DNA of 64,000 nucleotides from Thalassospira sp. MCCC 1A01428 (lineage in GTDB: Bacteria; Pseudomonadota; Alphaproteobacteria; Rhodospirillales; Thalassospiraceae). Shown in pieces: positions 47,982 through 56,820 of this stretch; position 1 is the stretch's first letter; each line of letters begins with the position of its first letter. Under the pieces are notes generated by a model that did not search any database, had not been told where the DNA came from, and worked only from the letters and a program-made list of their open reading frames with translations. Location of the stretch: positions 108,432 through 172,431 of the forward strand of contig NZ_JFJZ01000009.1 of the NCBI RefSeq assembly GCF_002115825.1, given 5' to 3'. The position numbers and the translations under genes are program-made.

Positions 47982-48725
47982 ATGCGGGCACCAAAAACCC
48001 CCACCCTGCATAAGCAGATCATCAGTGATATCGAAGGATGCATACTTTCCGGCGCGTGGCCGCCGGGCCACCGTATCGCCAATGAAATGGATCTGGCCCA
48101 ACAATATAATTGCTCGCGCATGACCGTGAACAAAGCCCTAAGCCAGCTTGCCAAGGCCAATCTGATTGAACGGCGCAAAAAATCGGGCAGCTTTGTTACC
48201 CAGCCCCAGGCACAATCCGCCATCCTCGAGATTCACGATATCAAATCCGAGGTCCAGTCGCTTGGCCTGCCCTACCGCTATTCACGCACCAGCCGCGTCC
48301 AGCGTATCAGCAGCCCCGGGGATATGAAAAACCTCGATCTGCCCGACGCAGCCGATATTGTTGAAGTGGTTGGCAAGCATTATGCAGGCCCGCGTGTTTT
48401 CTGCCTTGAAGAACGGCTGATCAACCTTGCCGTTGTGCCCGAAGCAAAACAGGAAGACTTCGTTGCCGATGCGCCCGGCCCATGGCTAACCAGTCACATC
48501 CCCTGGACCACGGCCGAACATCTGATCAAATCGGTTGGGGCCGATACCTGGTATAGTGGCGCATTGGGCGTTACCCCTGGCACATCCTGCCTGGTGATTG
48601 AGCGTCGCACCTGGAGCCACAATGGCCCCGTCACTCATGTGCGCCTTACATATCCGGGCGACCGCCACGCCCTGGTTGCCCGATTTACCCCCACCGACCC
48701 CACAAGAAAATCCTCGGGTTTTTAG
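47982..48725 (+). CDS. hutC: Histidine utilisation repressor HutC (GntR family)
   Basis: This 247-residue regulator has an N-terminal GntR winged helix-turn-helix (about 8-75, LAQQYNCSRMTVNKALSQLA) and a C-terminal UTRA effector domain (about 95-240). AGGATCC lies before the ATG. It follows hutF and should repress it and hutG-U-D through the palindrome at 46439. A second HutC-type gene lies convergent to it, 36 nt away. Confidence 0.9.
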   Translation: MRAPKTPTLHKQIISDIEGCILSGAWPPGHRIANEMDLAQQYNCSRMTVNKALSQLAKANLIERRKKSGSFVTQPQAQSAILEIHDIKSEVQSLGLPYRYSRTSRVQRISSPGDMKNLDLPDAADIVEVVGKHYAGPRVFCLEERLINLAVVPEAKQEDFVADAPGPWLTSHIPWTTAEHLIKSVGADTWYSGALGVTPGTSCLVIERRTWSHNGPVTHVRLTYPGDRHALVARFTPTDPTRKSSGF

Positions 48726-48740
48726 TTCCATATACAACTA
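48725..48740. promoter_or_regulatory. Copy 1 of a 16-bp HutC-like operator motif
   Basis: GTTCCATATACAACTA overlaps the hutC stop codon and differs at one base from the motif at 49640-49655 in the promoter of the second HutC-type gene. It shares ATATACA with the hutG/hutF palindrome. It lies between convergent genes, so if functional it may be an auxiliary site for DNA looping. Confidence 0.5.
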
Positions 48741-48761
48741 AGCCAATATTTTGCCTAAATC

Positions 48762-49562
48762 TTAGCTGGAAGTTGTTTTGCCCTGTCGGCTTTCAAGCCG
48801 ATAACGCGTACCAGGATAAATTAACCGGGCCGCCGAAACGATTCCATTTGCCGACCATGTCCGCCGCCGGATCATCAAACACGGCTCATTATGCAAAATA
48901 ACCAGCAATTTTGCCTCCCATGGCTGGGCCAGAATGGACTCAACTACATGCTCCGATCCGGTCAATGGCGCGATCTGCGATAAATACACATTCGGCGTAA
49001 TTACCGAAAAATCCTGCGCCAAATAATCGGGCACCAGTTCGGGGTTCACAAACCGGTCCTCTATCTGCACCGGCACATCATTTTCACGGTGCACAATCAG
49101 CGAATGCAACACCGGCGCGCCTATCTCGATATCCAGGGCATCGGCAACATCGGGCGATGCGGCCTGGTCGGCCAAAACCACCACGGATGCCGCATGAATA
49201 TGGCCGCGCTCTGCGATTTCCTCGGCAATATTACGTACTTCAAACAGGGCGGAATAACCCTTTTTCTGGGCCACAAAAGACCCCACCCCCTGCACCCGTA
49301 CCAGCTCGCCTTCATGGGCCAGTTCCCGTAACGCCCGGTTGGCCGTCATCTTGCTAATACCCAGCTCGGAAACCAGTTCATTTTCGGATGGAATCCGATG
49401 ATTGGGCGGCCATTCTCCGCGATGGATTCGCCCCAGAATCATCTGTTTCACCTCCAGATACAAAGGTCCGCCGCCGTCTTTTCCCTCGCGCAATGTCTCG
49501 CCAGCAAACAACGAAGTTGCTTTTTTCTGTCGGGTTGGCCGCTGTCCGTTGATTTTTGTCAT
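48762..49562 (-). CDS. Second HutC-type GntR/UTRA regulator
   Basis: This 266-residue regulator has a GntR helix-turn-helix (about 35-105, SENELVSELGISKMTANRAL) and a UTRA domain (about 120-260, ending RTWSANGIVSAARLIYPGTRY). It is clearly related to the neighbouring HutC but has a longer N-terminus. I use the ATG at 49562 (MTKING, with AGGA upstream); frames reaching 49607 lack a ribosome binding site. It is divergent from the amino acid importer operon, which it probably controls with histidine, urocanate or a derivative as signal. Confidence 0.87.
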   Translation of the reverse strand: MTKINGQRPTRQKKATSLFAGETLREGKDGGGPLYLEVKQMILGRIHRGEWPPNHRIPSENELVSELGISKMTANRALRELAHEGELVRVQGVGSFVAQKKGYSALFEVRNIAEEIAERGHIHAASVVVLADQAASPDVADALDIEIGAPVLHSLIVHRENDVPVQIEDRFVNPELVPDYLAQDFSVITPNVYLSQIAPLTGSEHVVESILAQPWEAKLLVILHNEPCLMIRRRTWSANGIVSAARLIYPGTRYRLESRQGKTTSS

Positions 49563-49639
49563 TTTAACCCGTTCCTGCGTAGTTTTTGCACTGCACATAT
49601 AATACACTTTTTGTTTGATGCGCGCAAAAAAGTGTCATA

Positions 49640-49655
49640 TGTTACATATACAACT
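49640..49655. promoter_or_regulatory. Copy 2 of the 16-bp HutC-like operator motif
   Basis: GTTACATATACAACTA lies in the divergent region between the second HutC-type gene and the importer operon, 122 nt before the binding-protein start. It is 15 of 16 identical to 48725-48740. Its place makes it the best candidate for the operator of both divergent transcripts. Confidence 0.6.
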
Positions 49656-49776
49656 ACAGACGAAAATGTTTCGGCCTCACCTCTGACGCTGACAAGCCGT
49701 TATAAAAAACATATCAGAGTATGCCGGAATTTTATCAGGGCCAATTCGCTTCAGTCGTTCGAAGGAGACTTCACCA

Positions 49777-50622
49777 ATGATGTTCAAAAAAGTTCTTTTG
49801 GCAGCTTGTGCTTTGTGCGCGGTTGCCGGTGTTACGCCGTCACAGGCCAAAGAATGGAAAAACGTGACGATCACGCTCGAAGGGGCCTATGCCCCCTGGA
49901 ACAGCACCAACCCCGACGGATCACTGGGCGGGTTTGAACCCGAACTGGCCGACTATCTGTGCGACCACATGAAAGTGGAATGCACCCTGGTCGCATCTGA
50001 CTGGGACAGCATGATCACCAGCCTGAATGCAGGCAAATTTGATGTGGTCATGGATGCCCTGTCGATCACCCCGGAACGTCAGGAAGTCATCGCTTTCTCC
50101 ATTCCCTATGCCAACACCCACGCCGCCTTTGCCGCCCCGGTAGAAAGCGATTATGCCAAAGCTGTCGGCACTGGTGATGTTGTCAAAATGGCCCCGGATT
50201 ATTCCGGTGGCAAAGACCAGATTGCGGCCATGCGCAAGGCATTTGATGGCGCAACCATTGGCATTCAGGCCGGTACGGTCTATGCCAAATTCATCTATGA
50301 CAATTTCAAGGATGTCGCCACCATCCGCGAATACAAAAACGGTGCCGAACGCGACCTCGACCTGCAAACCGGCCGTATCGATCTTGGCTTCGATGACACC
50401 ACCAATCTTCTTGCATCCTTTAAAACTGCCGACGAAGAAATGGCCATCACCGGCCCCGAAATCGCCGGTAACGTTTTTGGCACCGGCGAAGGCCTGGGCC
50501 TGCGCAAGGAAGATACCGAACTGAAAGCCATGTTCGATGAGGCAATCAAGGCCGCCATTGCCGATGGTACCCTTGAAAAACTCTCGATGAAGTGGTTTGG
50601 CACCGACGTCAGCCCGGAATAA
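49777..50622 (+). CDS. Polar amino acid ABC transporter binding protein (HisJ-like)
   Basis: This 281-residue periplasmic protein has a signal peptide (about 1-24, ending SQAKEW). The opening VTITLEGAYAPWNSTNPDGS and GGFEPELADYLC are those of the HisJ/LAO/ArgT family, which bind the alpha-amino and carboxyl groups of basic amino acids. GAAGGAG precedes the ATG. It heads an importer operon that ends in a HutH-like lyase, so histidine or a histidine derivative is the likely ligand. The ligand is inferred from context. Confidence 0.9.
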   Translation: MMFKKVLLAACALCAVAGVTPSQAKEWKNVTITLEGAYAPWNSTNPDGSLGGFEPELADYLCDHMKVECTLVASDWDSMITSLNAGKFDVVMDALSITPERQEVIAFSIPYANTHAAFAAPVESDYAKAVGTGDVVKMAPDYSGGKDQIAAMRKAFDGATIGIQAGTVYAKFIYDNFKDVATIREYKNGAERDLDLQTGRIDLGFDDTTNLLASFKTADEEMAITGPEIAGNVFGTGEGLGLRKEDTELKAMFDEAIKAAIADGTLEKLSMKWFGTDVSPE

Positions 50623-50641
50623 TTCCGCGCATATCCAAAAA

Positions 50642-50685
50642 GCAGAAAGCGCGCCCCTCCCTTGCCCTAACATCGCGCTTTCTGC
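50642..50685 (+). terminator. Hairpin after the binding-protein gene
   Basis: GCAGAAAGCGCG (50642-50653) and CGCGCTTTCTGC (50674-50685) form a perfect 12-bp stem, followed by the T-rich CCTTGTTCTT. It probably terminates part of the transcription after the binding-protein gene or stabilises its mRNA, so that the periplasmic subunit is made in excess over the membrane subunits. Confidence 0.6.
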
Positions 50686-50758
50686 CCTTGTTCTTCCCCG
50701 TTACTGCCATGTCCGCAGTATCGCCCCCAAGCCGTCCTGAAACATGAAGGCCTGGCAC

Positions 50759-51481
50759 ATGGAAATCTTCACTTTACTTGGCTTTGGCGAAAAAGGCTGG
50801 GGCGTACTCATCCTGACCGGCATGGCACTAACCCTTTGTGTGACCCTGGCATCGCTGGCAATCGGGGCCGTTATTGGTGCCATCATTGCCGCGGCCAAAC
50901 TTTCAAATCGCTGGTGGGCGCGCGCCCTTGGTACCGCCTATACAACAATCTTTCGTGGCGTTCCCGAACTGCTGATCATTTATCTGATCTATTTTGGCGG
51001 CTCCAGTGCCGTTACCGCCATTGGTCAGGCCATGGGCATTCAGGGCTTCCTTGGTATGCCGTCCTTCCTTGCCGGTGCGCTTGCCGTTGGCCTTATTTCG
51101 GCGGCCTATCAGGCCGAGGTCTACCGGGGCGCCTATCGCGCCATTCCCAAAGGCGAGATCGAGGCCGCATCATCCATTGGCATGCCCCCGATGCGCTGCC
51201 TTCGCCGCATTATTTTACCCCAAATCCTGCGCTTTGCCATTCCGGGGCTAAACAATGTCTGGCAGCTTTCGCTTAAGGATTCCGCCCTTATATCGGTTAC
51301 CGGCCTTGCCGAACTTATGCGCACCACACAGGTCGCTGCTGGCTCTACCCGGCAATATTTCATGTTCTATATCGTTGGGGGCCTGCTTTATCTGGTACTG
51401 ACCAGCTTCTCCGAACGGGTGTTTAATTCCGCCGAACGTCGCAGCAACAAATCCATGCCGCGCGGCATGGGTCAGGTATAG
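50759..51481 (+). CDS. Polar amino acid ABC permease (HisQ-type)
   Basis: This 240-residue inner-membrane permease of the HisMQ/GlnP family has about five helices and the EAA loop at about residues 136-156 (GEIEAASSIGMPPMRCLRRI). I chose the ATG at 50759 because GAAGG lies 8 nt before it; the in-frame ATG at 50744 has no such site. It pairs with the permease 9 nt downstream. Substrate is by context histidine-like. Confidence 0.9.
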   Translation: MEIFTLLGFGEKGWGVLILTGMALTLCVTLASLAIGAVIGAIIAAAKLSNRWWARALGTAYTTIFRGVPELLIIYLIYFGGSSAVTAIGQAMGIQGFLGMPSFLAGALAVGLISAAYQAEVYRGAYRAIPKGEIEAASSIGMPPMRCLRRIILPQILRFAIPGLNNVWQLSLKDSALISVTGLAELMRTTQVAAGSTRQYFMFYIVGGLLYLVLTSFSERVFNSAERRSNKSMPRGMGQV

Positions 51482-51490
51482 GGGCCGGTC

Positions 51491-52225
51491 ATGGATTTTC
51501 CATTTCTTCTTTCCACGATGAAGGCCCTGCTTGCGGCAACGCCCACCACGCTTGGGTTGTTTTCGCTGTCCATTTTCTTTGGTGGTTTGCTGGCCCTGCT
51601 GATTGTCACCATGCGTGTTAGCAACAACATCGTCGCCCGCAATTTCGCCAAGGGTTACATTTTTGTCTTTCGCGGCTCTCCGCTATTGATCCAGATGTTT
51701 CTAGTCTTTTATGGCCTTGGTCAATTTGGCGTCATTCGTCACAGCTTTGTCTGGCCAGCCCTTCGTGAACCATTTGTCTGTGCGGTCCTGTCCCTGGCCC
51801 TTTGTACCGGCGGCTATTCTGCCGAAATTTTCCGAAGCGGCCTGCGCGCTGTTCCGCCAGGCGAAGTCGAAGCGGCACGGGCTGCGGGTATGTCGGGCTT
51901 TTTGTTGTTGCGCCGTATCATCGCGCCCATCGCCTTTCGCCATGCCCTGCCCGCCTATTCCACCGAAATCGTCCTGATGGTGAAATCAACCGCGCTGGCA
52001 AGCCTGGTTACGGTTTGGGAAATCACCGGTGTCGCCCAGCGGCTTATCTCGCAAACCTACCGCACAATGGAAGTTTTCATGTGCGCCGCCGCCCTGTATC
52101 TGATCCTTAATTTCCTGATCTTGCAGGTTCTGGCTTTGATCGAACACCGGCTAAACCGCCATGACCGCCGCCCGGCAGAACGCAAACCATCTGTGCTGTC
52201 GGCTTTTTTCGGCTCACGCGCTTAA
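51491..52225 (+). CDS. Polar amino acid ABC permease (HisM-type)
   Basis: This 244-residue second permease of the importer has about five helices and the EAA loop at about residues 121-140 (GEVEAARAAGMSGFLLLRRI). STALASLVTVWEITGVAQRL is the conserved C-terminal segment of the HisM branch. It starts 9 nt after the HisQ-type gene, and 117 nt separate it from the ATPase gene. Confidence 0.9.
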   Translation: MDFPFLLSTMKALLAATPTTLGLFSLSIFFGGLLALLIVTMRVSNNIVARNFAKGYIFVFRGSPLLIQMFLVFYGLGQFGVIRHSFVWPALREPFVCAVLSLALCTGGYSAEIFRSGLRAVPPGEVEAARAAGMSGFLLLRRIIAPIAFRHALPAYSTEIVLMVKSTALASLVTVWEITGVAQRLISQTYRTMEVFMCAAALYLILNFLILQVLALIEHRLNRHDRRPAERKPSVLSAFFGSRA

Positions 52226-52342
52226 AAACGCCACAACTGCCTTTAACCCGTCAAAACCGGTTTCATCCCGCCATGCCCCGTCATCAGCCCCGGATGTAAC
52301 CGGCCCCCACCAAAATCGGCCATTCTTCAAAAGGATCGACCC

Positions 52343-53128
52343 ATGTCTGCCACTCCCAGGCTTTCCGTTCGCAACATCCGCAAAAGTTTTGGTGCCCACG
52401 AAGTTCTGCGCGGCATCTCGCTTGATGCCCATGACGGCGATGTTATCAGTGTGCTCGGGGCCAGCGGGTCGGGTAAATCCACCTTCCTGCGGTGTATTAA
52501 CCTGCTTGAAACCGCTGATGACGGCGACATTGTGGTAAACGGCGAAGAAATCACCATGAAAACCACCTCGCACGGTCGCAGTGCCGCCAGCCGCAAACAG
52601 CTGGACCGCATCCGCACCAACCTCGGCATGGTGTTTCAATCGTTTAATTTATGGTCACATATGACCATTCTTGAAAACATCATCGAAGGCCCGGTTCATG
52701 TGCAAAAACGCCCCCGCGCAGAATGTGTTGCCGAGGCCGAGGCCCTTTTGGAAAAAGTCGGCATTGCCGATCGCAAGGATTATTACCCCGCCCATCTTTC
52801 AGGCGGGCAAAAACAGCGCGCCGCCATTGCCCGCTCCCTTGCCATGAAACCAAAAGTCATCCTGTTTGACGAACCGACATCGGCACTGGACCCCGAACTG
52901 GTGGGCGAAGTTTTGCGCGTGATGCGCGACCTGGCAGCCGAAAAAATGACCATGCTGGTCGTCACCCACGAAATGGGCTTTGCCCGCAATGTGTCCAACC
53001 GTGTCATTTTCATGCGCGAAGGCCAGATCGATTGCGACGGCACCCCGCAAGATATGTTTGGCGGCAAAGGCTCCCCTTATTTCCAGCAATTCATCCGGCA
53101 TATGGAAACCGAAAATGACGCTGCATAA
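52343..53128 (+). CDS. Polar amino acid ABC ATPase (HisP-type)
   Basis: This 261-residue ATPase of the HisP/GlnQ class has Walker [10 protein letters not shown] (39-47), signature LSGGQKQR near 152, Walker B VILFDEP near 172 and H-loop VTHEMGF. All motifs are intact, in contrast to the glycerol importer ATPases in this window. Its last 14 nt overlap the start of the HutH-like gene in another frame, so the lyase is translationally coupled to the importer. Confidence 0.93.
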   Translation: MSATPRLSVRNIRKSFGAHEVLRGISLDAHDGDVISVLGASGSGKSTFLRCINLLETADDGDIVVNGEEITMKTTSHGRSAASRKQLDRIRTNLGMVFQSFNLWSHMTILENIIEGPVHVQKRPRAECVAEAEALLEKVGIADRKDYYPAHLSGGQKQRAAIARSLAMKPKVILFDEPTSALDPELVGEVLRVMRDLAAEKMTMLVVTHEMGFARNVSNRVIFMREGQIDCDGTPQDMFGGKGSPYFQQFIRHMETENDAA

Positions 53129-54641
53129 TGTTGTTCTCGACACTGGCCTGACCTGGCACGATGTTTCCGCCATTGCCCATGGCGCCCCGCTTGAAATTGC
53201 CCGCGCCCCGGCCGAACGCATTACCAACGGTCGCCTGATAGTCGATGCGCTGGTCAGCCGTGGCATTCGCGCCTATGGCATTACCACCGGCGTTGGCGCG
53301 CTGGCCGATAACGTGGTGGACCGCAGCGCACAGGCGCAGCTTTCACGCAATATCATCCTCAGCCATGCCTGTGGCACCGGGCCGTTGCTGCCCGCCCCTG
53401 CCGTTCGCGCCATTATTGCCGCTCAAATCAACAATTTCTCGCATGGCTATTCCGGGGTTTGCCCGGCCACGGTTGCCGCCCTTCAGGCGTTGCTAAATTA
53501 CAATTGCATTCCCTCGGTGCCGTCCAAAGGGTCGGCCGGGTATCTGGTGCATATGGCCCATATCGCCCTGGTATTAATCGGGCACGGTCAGGCCACCCTG
53601 AACGGCGAAACAATGCCGGGTGCCGACGCATTGGCAAAAATCGGCCTTGCCCCCCTTACCTTGCAAGCCAAGGAAGGGCTCAGTCTGGTAAATGGTACTT
53701 CCTGTTCTGCCGGTCTGGGCTCGTTTGCGCTTGCACGCGCCTATCGTCTGGCTGACTGGGCCGATGCGGTTGCCGCCATCACGCTTGAATCATCAGGTGC
53801 GCAAATGGCCGCGTTTGATGAAAATATCCTTGCCTTGCGCAAATCAACTGGCATTCAGCATGTTGGTAAAACCCTGCGGGCGCGCCTGGCACATAGCCGC
53901 CTGATCGATCTTTCCCTGGGCAAACGCACCCAGGATGCGCTCAGCCTGCGTGCCACCCCTCACGCCCACGGCGCTGTCCGCGATGTTTTTGCCAACACCG
54001 CCCAAATCGTCGATCAGGAACTGGCGTCCGTTACCGACAACCCCATCGTTCATGGCACCCCGGACGACCCCAAGGTCGCCTCCGAGGCTCACGCCGTTGC
54101 CCCGGCCCTTGCCCTGGCGCTTGATGGTCTGGCCATTGCCATTTCCCAGCTTTCCATGCTGTCTGAACGGCGTCTGGACCGGCTTGTAAACCCGTTGGTC
54201 AGCGGCCTTCCCGCCTTTCTTACCAACGATCCCGGTGTTGGCTCCGGCCTTATGATTGCGCAATATACCGCGGCCGCCCTTGCCGCCGAGAACCGCCGTC
54301 TGGGCGCGCCCGCCAGCCTTGATGGCGGCATTACTTCCGCCCTTCAGGAAGACTACCTTGCCCATCCCACGGCGGCGGCCAACAAATTGCTTCAGGTGCT
54401 CGATAATACCGAACAGGTTCTGGCAATTGAATTGCTCGCTGCCGTTCAGGCCGCCGATCTGGTTGCTGCCGATGTTAAAAACGGGGCCGAAATGCGCGCA
54501 CCGGGTACGAACGCCATCTATGATCAGGTCCGCAATCTGTTGCCAAGCTATGGCGACGACCACGCCCTTGGTAACGACCTCGAAACCTTGCGCCACCTTA
54601 TTGCGACCAGCGAACCGGCCCCCATACCGGCGCCAGCCTAA
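53115..54641 (+). CDS. HAL/PAL-family lyase homologue lacking the MIO triad
   Basis: This 508-residue protein matches histidine ammonia-lyase end to end: YGITTG (Tyr54), ILSHACG (His84), VNGTS (Asn193), SLR (Arg279) and ALQED (Glu412) are retained. The segment that should read GSVGASGDLAPLAH is [11 protein letters not shown] (139-149): three residues shorter, with no Ala-Ser-Gly to cyclise into MIO. The QDPYSLR Tyr is Leu276, and the NFH Phe is also gone. The frame is unbroken, so this is not a frameshift artefact. An MIO-free HAL relative, ergothionase, eliminates trimethylamine from ergothioneine. A betaine or otherwise activated histidine is therefore a plausible substrate, and ordinary histidine deamination is doubtful. 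The start is the ATG at 53115 inside hisP. Confidence 0.88.
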   Translation: MTLHNVVLDTGLTWHDVSAIAHGAPLEIARAPAERITNGRLIVDALVSRGIRAYGITTGVGALADNVVDRSAQAQLSRNIILSHACGTGPLLPAPAVRAIIAAQINNFSHGYSGVCPATVAALQALLNYNCIPSVPSKGSAGYLVHMAHIALVLIGHGQATLNGETMPGADALAKIGLAPLTLQAKEGLSLVNGTSCSAGLGSFALARAYRLADWADAVAAITLESSGAQMAAFDENILALRKSTGIQHVGKTLRARLAHSRLIDLSLGKRTQDALSLRATPHAHGAVRDVFANTAQIVDQELASVTDNPIVHGTPDDPKVASEAHAVAPALALALDGLAIAISQLSMLSERRLDRLVNPLVSGLPAFLTNDPGVGSGLMIAQYTAAALAAENRRLGAPASLDGGITSALQEDYLAHPTAAANKLLQVLDNTEQVLAIELLAAVQAADLVAADVKNGAEMRAPGTNAIYDQVRNLLPSYGDDHALGNDLETLRHLIATSEPAPIPAPA

Positions 54642-54655
54642 ATCGTATGTGCCGT

Positions 54656-54689
54656 GCAAACAGGGCAAAGCCGACGCTTCCCTGTTTGC
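54656..54689 (+). terminator. Hairpin after the HutH-like gene
   Basis: GCAAACAGGG (54656-54665) and CCCTGTTTGC (54680-54689) form a perfect 10-bp stem with a 14-nt loop, 15 nt past the stop. There is no T-run. It probably ends the importer/lyase transcript before the oxidase gene. Confidence 0.55.
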
Positions 54690-54803
54690 TGTGCCTGCTT
54701 AATAAAAACTGGCTGTTATCACTGGCAAAGATATAAAATCCGGGTCATCAAAACCTGCTGCCATCAAACCGGGTATAACCGGTAAAACCAAAAGGATTGC
54801 CCC

Positions 54804-55991
54804 ATGACTACCCGCTATGATGTTGCCGTAATTGGCCTTGGTGCCATGGGCAGTGCCGCCCTCTCATTTCTGGCAGCCCGCGGTGTCCGGGTTATCGGGT
54901 TCGAGGCGGCCAGCCCCGCTCATGGCCTTGGCTCGTCGCATGGCGACAGCCGCCTGATCCGCCTTGGTTATTTCGAAGACCCCAGCTACGTCCCCTTGCT
55001 ACACCGTGCCTATGAAAACTGGCGCAGCCTTGAAACCCGCCTGCGCGAACGCATTTTGCACGTTACCGGCGTGTTGCAAATCGGCAAACCCGACAGCAAA
55101 ATCATCACCGGCACGCGCGCCTCTTGCAACATGCACAATTTATCCTGCGATGAACTTAGCGCAGATCAAATGCGTAAACGATTTCCGGTTTTCGGGCTGG
55201 AAGACGATGAAATTGCTTTACTTGACCCGCAAGGTGGCTGGTTGAAACCCGAAGCCGCCATCTGGGGTTATCTGCGCATGGCCGCTGCCGATGGGGCCGC
55301 CTTGCACATGGGCTCAAAGGTTGATCAGATCGACCCCGATGATAATGGCGTTAACATTGTTGCGGGCGAACATACCTATCGTGCCAGCAAGGTCATTGTT
55401 GCCACCGGGTCGTGGATCTCGCAATTAATTCCAGCCTTGCAAAACATCGCCAATCCAATCCGTCAGGTGGTGGCATGGTATCGCCCGGCCAACGGTTTCG
55501 CCACCGACCCGGTCCGTATGCCCGCGTTCTTGCGCGATGAAGGCGAAAACGGTTCGTTCTTCGGCTTTCCCGAAATCGGCCCGGATGGTGTAAAAATTGG
55601 CCGCCATGCCCATTTCATGGAAAGCATCAACCCCGATGCCCCGAACCCCGCCGTCAACGACGCTGACCGCGCCCTTCTTGACACCTTTGCCGCCAAAAGC
55701 CTGCCCGGCATGGACGGTCGGCGGGTAAACGAAACCACCTGCCGCTACACCATGTTACCGGGCGAAGATTTCCTGCTGGACCATCTCCCCGGCGAAAACC
55801 GCGTTATCGTCGCGTCCCCCTGCTCCGGCCATGGCTTTAAATTTACCAGCGTCATCGGCGAAATTCTAGCCGACCAGGCCACCAAAGGCGGCACCGATTT
55901 ACCCGTGGATGCCTTTACATTTGATCGCCTGATCAAGGCCGCCGAACACGCAAAAGCCACAAAAACCGAAGAGCTTGTTTTACCGCGGTGA
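54804..55991 (+). CDS. N-methyl amino acid oxidase (MSOX/MTOX-like flavoprotein)
   Basis: This 395-residue FAD oxidase of the monomeric sarcosine oxidase/N-methyltryptophan oxidase family has the dinucleotide motif GLGAMGSA (about 12-19) and the GSSHGDSRLIRLGYFED segment near 50. The Cys in TTCRYTMLPGEDF (about 315) aligns with the Cys that covalently holds FAD in MSOX. It oxidises N-methyl groups of amino acids to formaldehyde and peroxide, by family knowledge. AGGA precedes the ATG. It lies 162 nt after the HutH-like gene on the same strand, so it may act on an N-methylated histidine. Confidence 0.88.
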   Translation: MTTRYDVAVIGLGAMGSAALSFLAARGVRVIGFEAASPAHGLGSSHGDSRLIRLGYFEDPSYVPLLHRAYENWRSLETRLRERILHVTGVLQIGKPDSKIITGTRASCNMHNLSCDELSADQMRKRFPVFGLEDDEIALLDPQGGWLKPEAAIWGYLRMAAADGAALHMGSKVDQIDPDDNGVNIVAGEHTYRASKVIVATGSWISQLIPALQNIANPIRQVVAWYRPANGFATDPVRMPAFLRDEGENGSFFGFPEIGPDGVKIGRHAHFMESINPDAPNPAVNDADRALLDTFAAKSLPGMDGRRVNETTCRYTMLPGEDFLLDHLPGENRVIVASPCSGHGFKFTSVIGEILADQATKGGTDLPVDAFTFDRLIKAAEHAKATKTEELVLPR

Positions 55992-56071
55992 TACCCGCAA
56001 CGCGGTAAAACACATTCGCCAAATCTACCTGATCGGCCCCGCAACTACCCGGTTGCGGGGCCGTATCATGT

Positions 56072-56713
56072 TCAGCCTGCCCAGTGTGAATTACGAATAA
56101 CCTGGCAAAAATTATGCCGGTGGAAATGGGGCTCCTTATCGGCGATCACGTCCGCTTTGACATTGCCAAAGGTGGTATGCGGTTTGTGGCAAATGCCATC
56201 GTAAAACGCCTGAATAATCTCTTCCTTGAAACGGGATTGGCGCGGATGGGCCTTTACAATGGCGCGACGCTGATCATCGGGGAATTTTTCATATTCCATA
56301 CCCAGCACGTCCATCTCGACACCGGCTGTGACCAGCGCAACAACCGGGTGCATATGTTCCGGAATGCCCGGCGTGGTATGCAGGGCAATGGATGTCCAAA
56401 CAATATCGATATCCTGCTGCGAAATGCCGCGCGCCTTTAAAAACTGCTGCGCGGCATTGGCCCCGTCAACCTCAAATCGCTGATCAGCACTACTGTGACC
56501 GGGCATCAGGCCCATATCATGAAACATCGCCCCGGCATAAAGCAGTTCGGCGTCAAATGTCATACCCTTTCGCTGGCCCGTCGCGGCGGCGAAATAATAA
56601 ACCCTGCTGGAATGGTGAAACAAAAGATCGGTTTCAGTGTCGCGCACAAATTCGGTAATCTCGCGCGTCAGGGCGCTATCAGGAATGGCGATTTCGGCAA
56701 GTGAAGCGGTCAT
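56072..56713 (-). CDS. HD-domain hydrolase-like protein
   Basis: This 213-residue protein has an HD metal-binding domain. Candidate ligands are His in FHHSSRVYYFA (about 34), His-Asp in AMFHDMGLMPGH (about 65-66) and a later Asp. It resembles the cyanamide-hydratase-like HD group, but the substrate cannot be given. I use the ATG at 56713, preceded by GGAGTTGACC; a longer frame from 56860 runs into the divergent regulator's promoter. It is probably controlled by the GlxA-type regulator divergent to it. Confidence 0.78.
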   Translation of the reverse strand: MTASLAEIAIPDSALTREITEFVRDTETDLLFHHSSRVYYFAAATGQRKGMTFDAELLYAGAMFHDMGLMPGHSSADQRFEVDGANAAQQFLKARGISQQDIDIVWTSIALHTTPGIPEHMHPVVALVTAGVEMDVLGMEYEKFPDDQRRAIVKAHPRQSRFKEEIIQAFYDGICHKPHTTFGNVKADVIADKEPHFHRHNFCQVIRNSHWAG

Positions 56714-56820
56714 GGTCAACTCCGTTAATTGTGAATTGCCAAAGTGTATCGCCTTGCCTATTCTGTCCTCAATTATCGTAATACGACGATTTCCGCCAAA
56801 ACAGGATAAATACGGTCGCC

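Noticed and set aside
53520..53570. A frameshift or deletion error as the cause of the missing MIO triad
   Set aside because: The frame is continuous, the flanking family motifs are in the same frame, and the loss is a clean multiple of three; independent loss of the DPYSLR Tyr also argues for real divergence.
53844..54668. Minus-strand open frame of 274 codons opposite the HutH-like gene
   Set aside because: Gly-rich antisense shadow of a well-supported gene; no ribosome binding site or motif.
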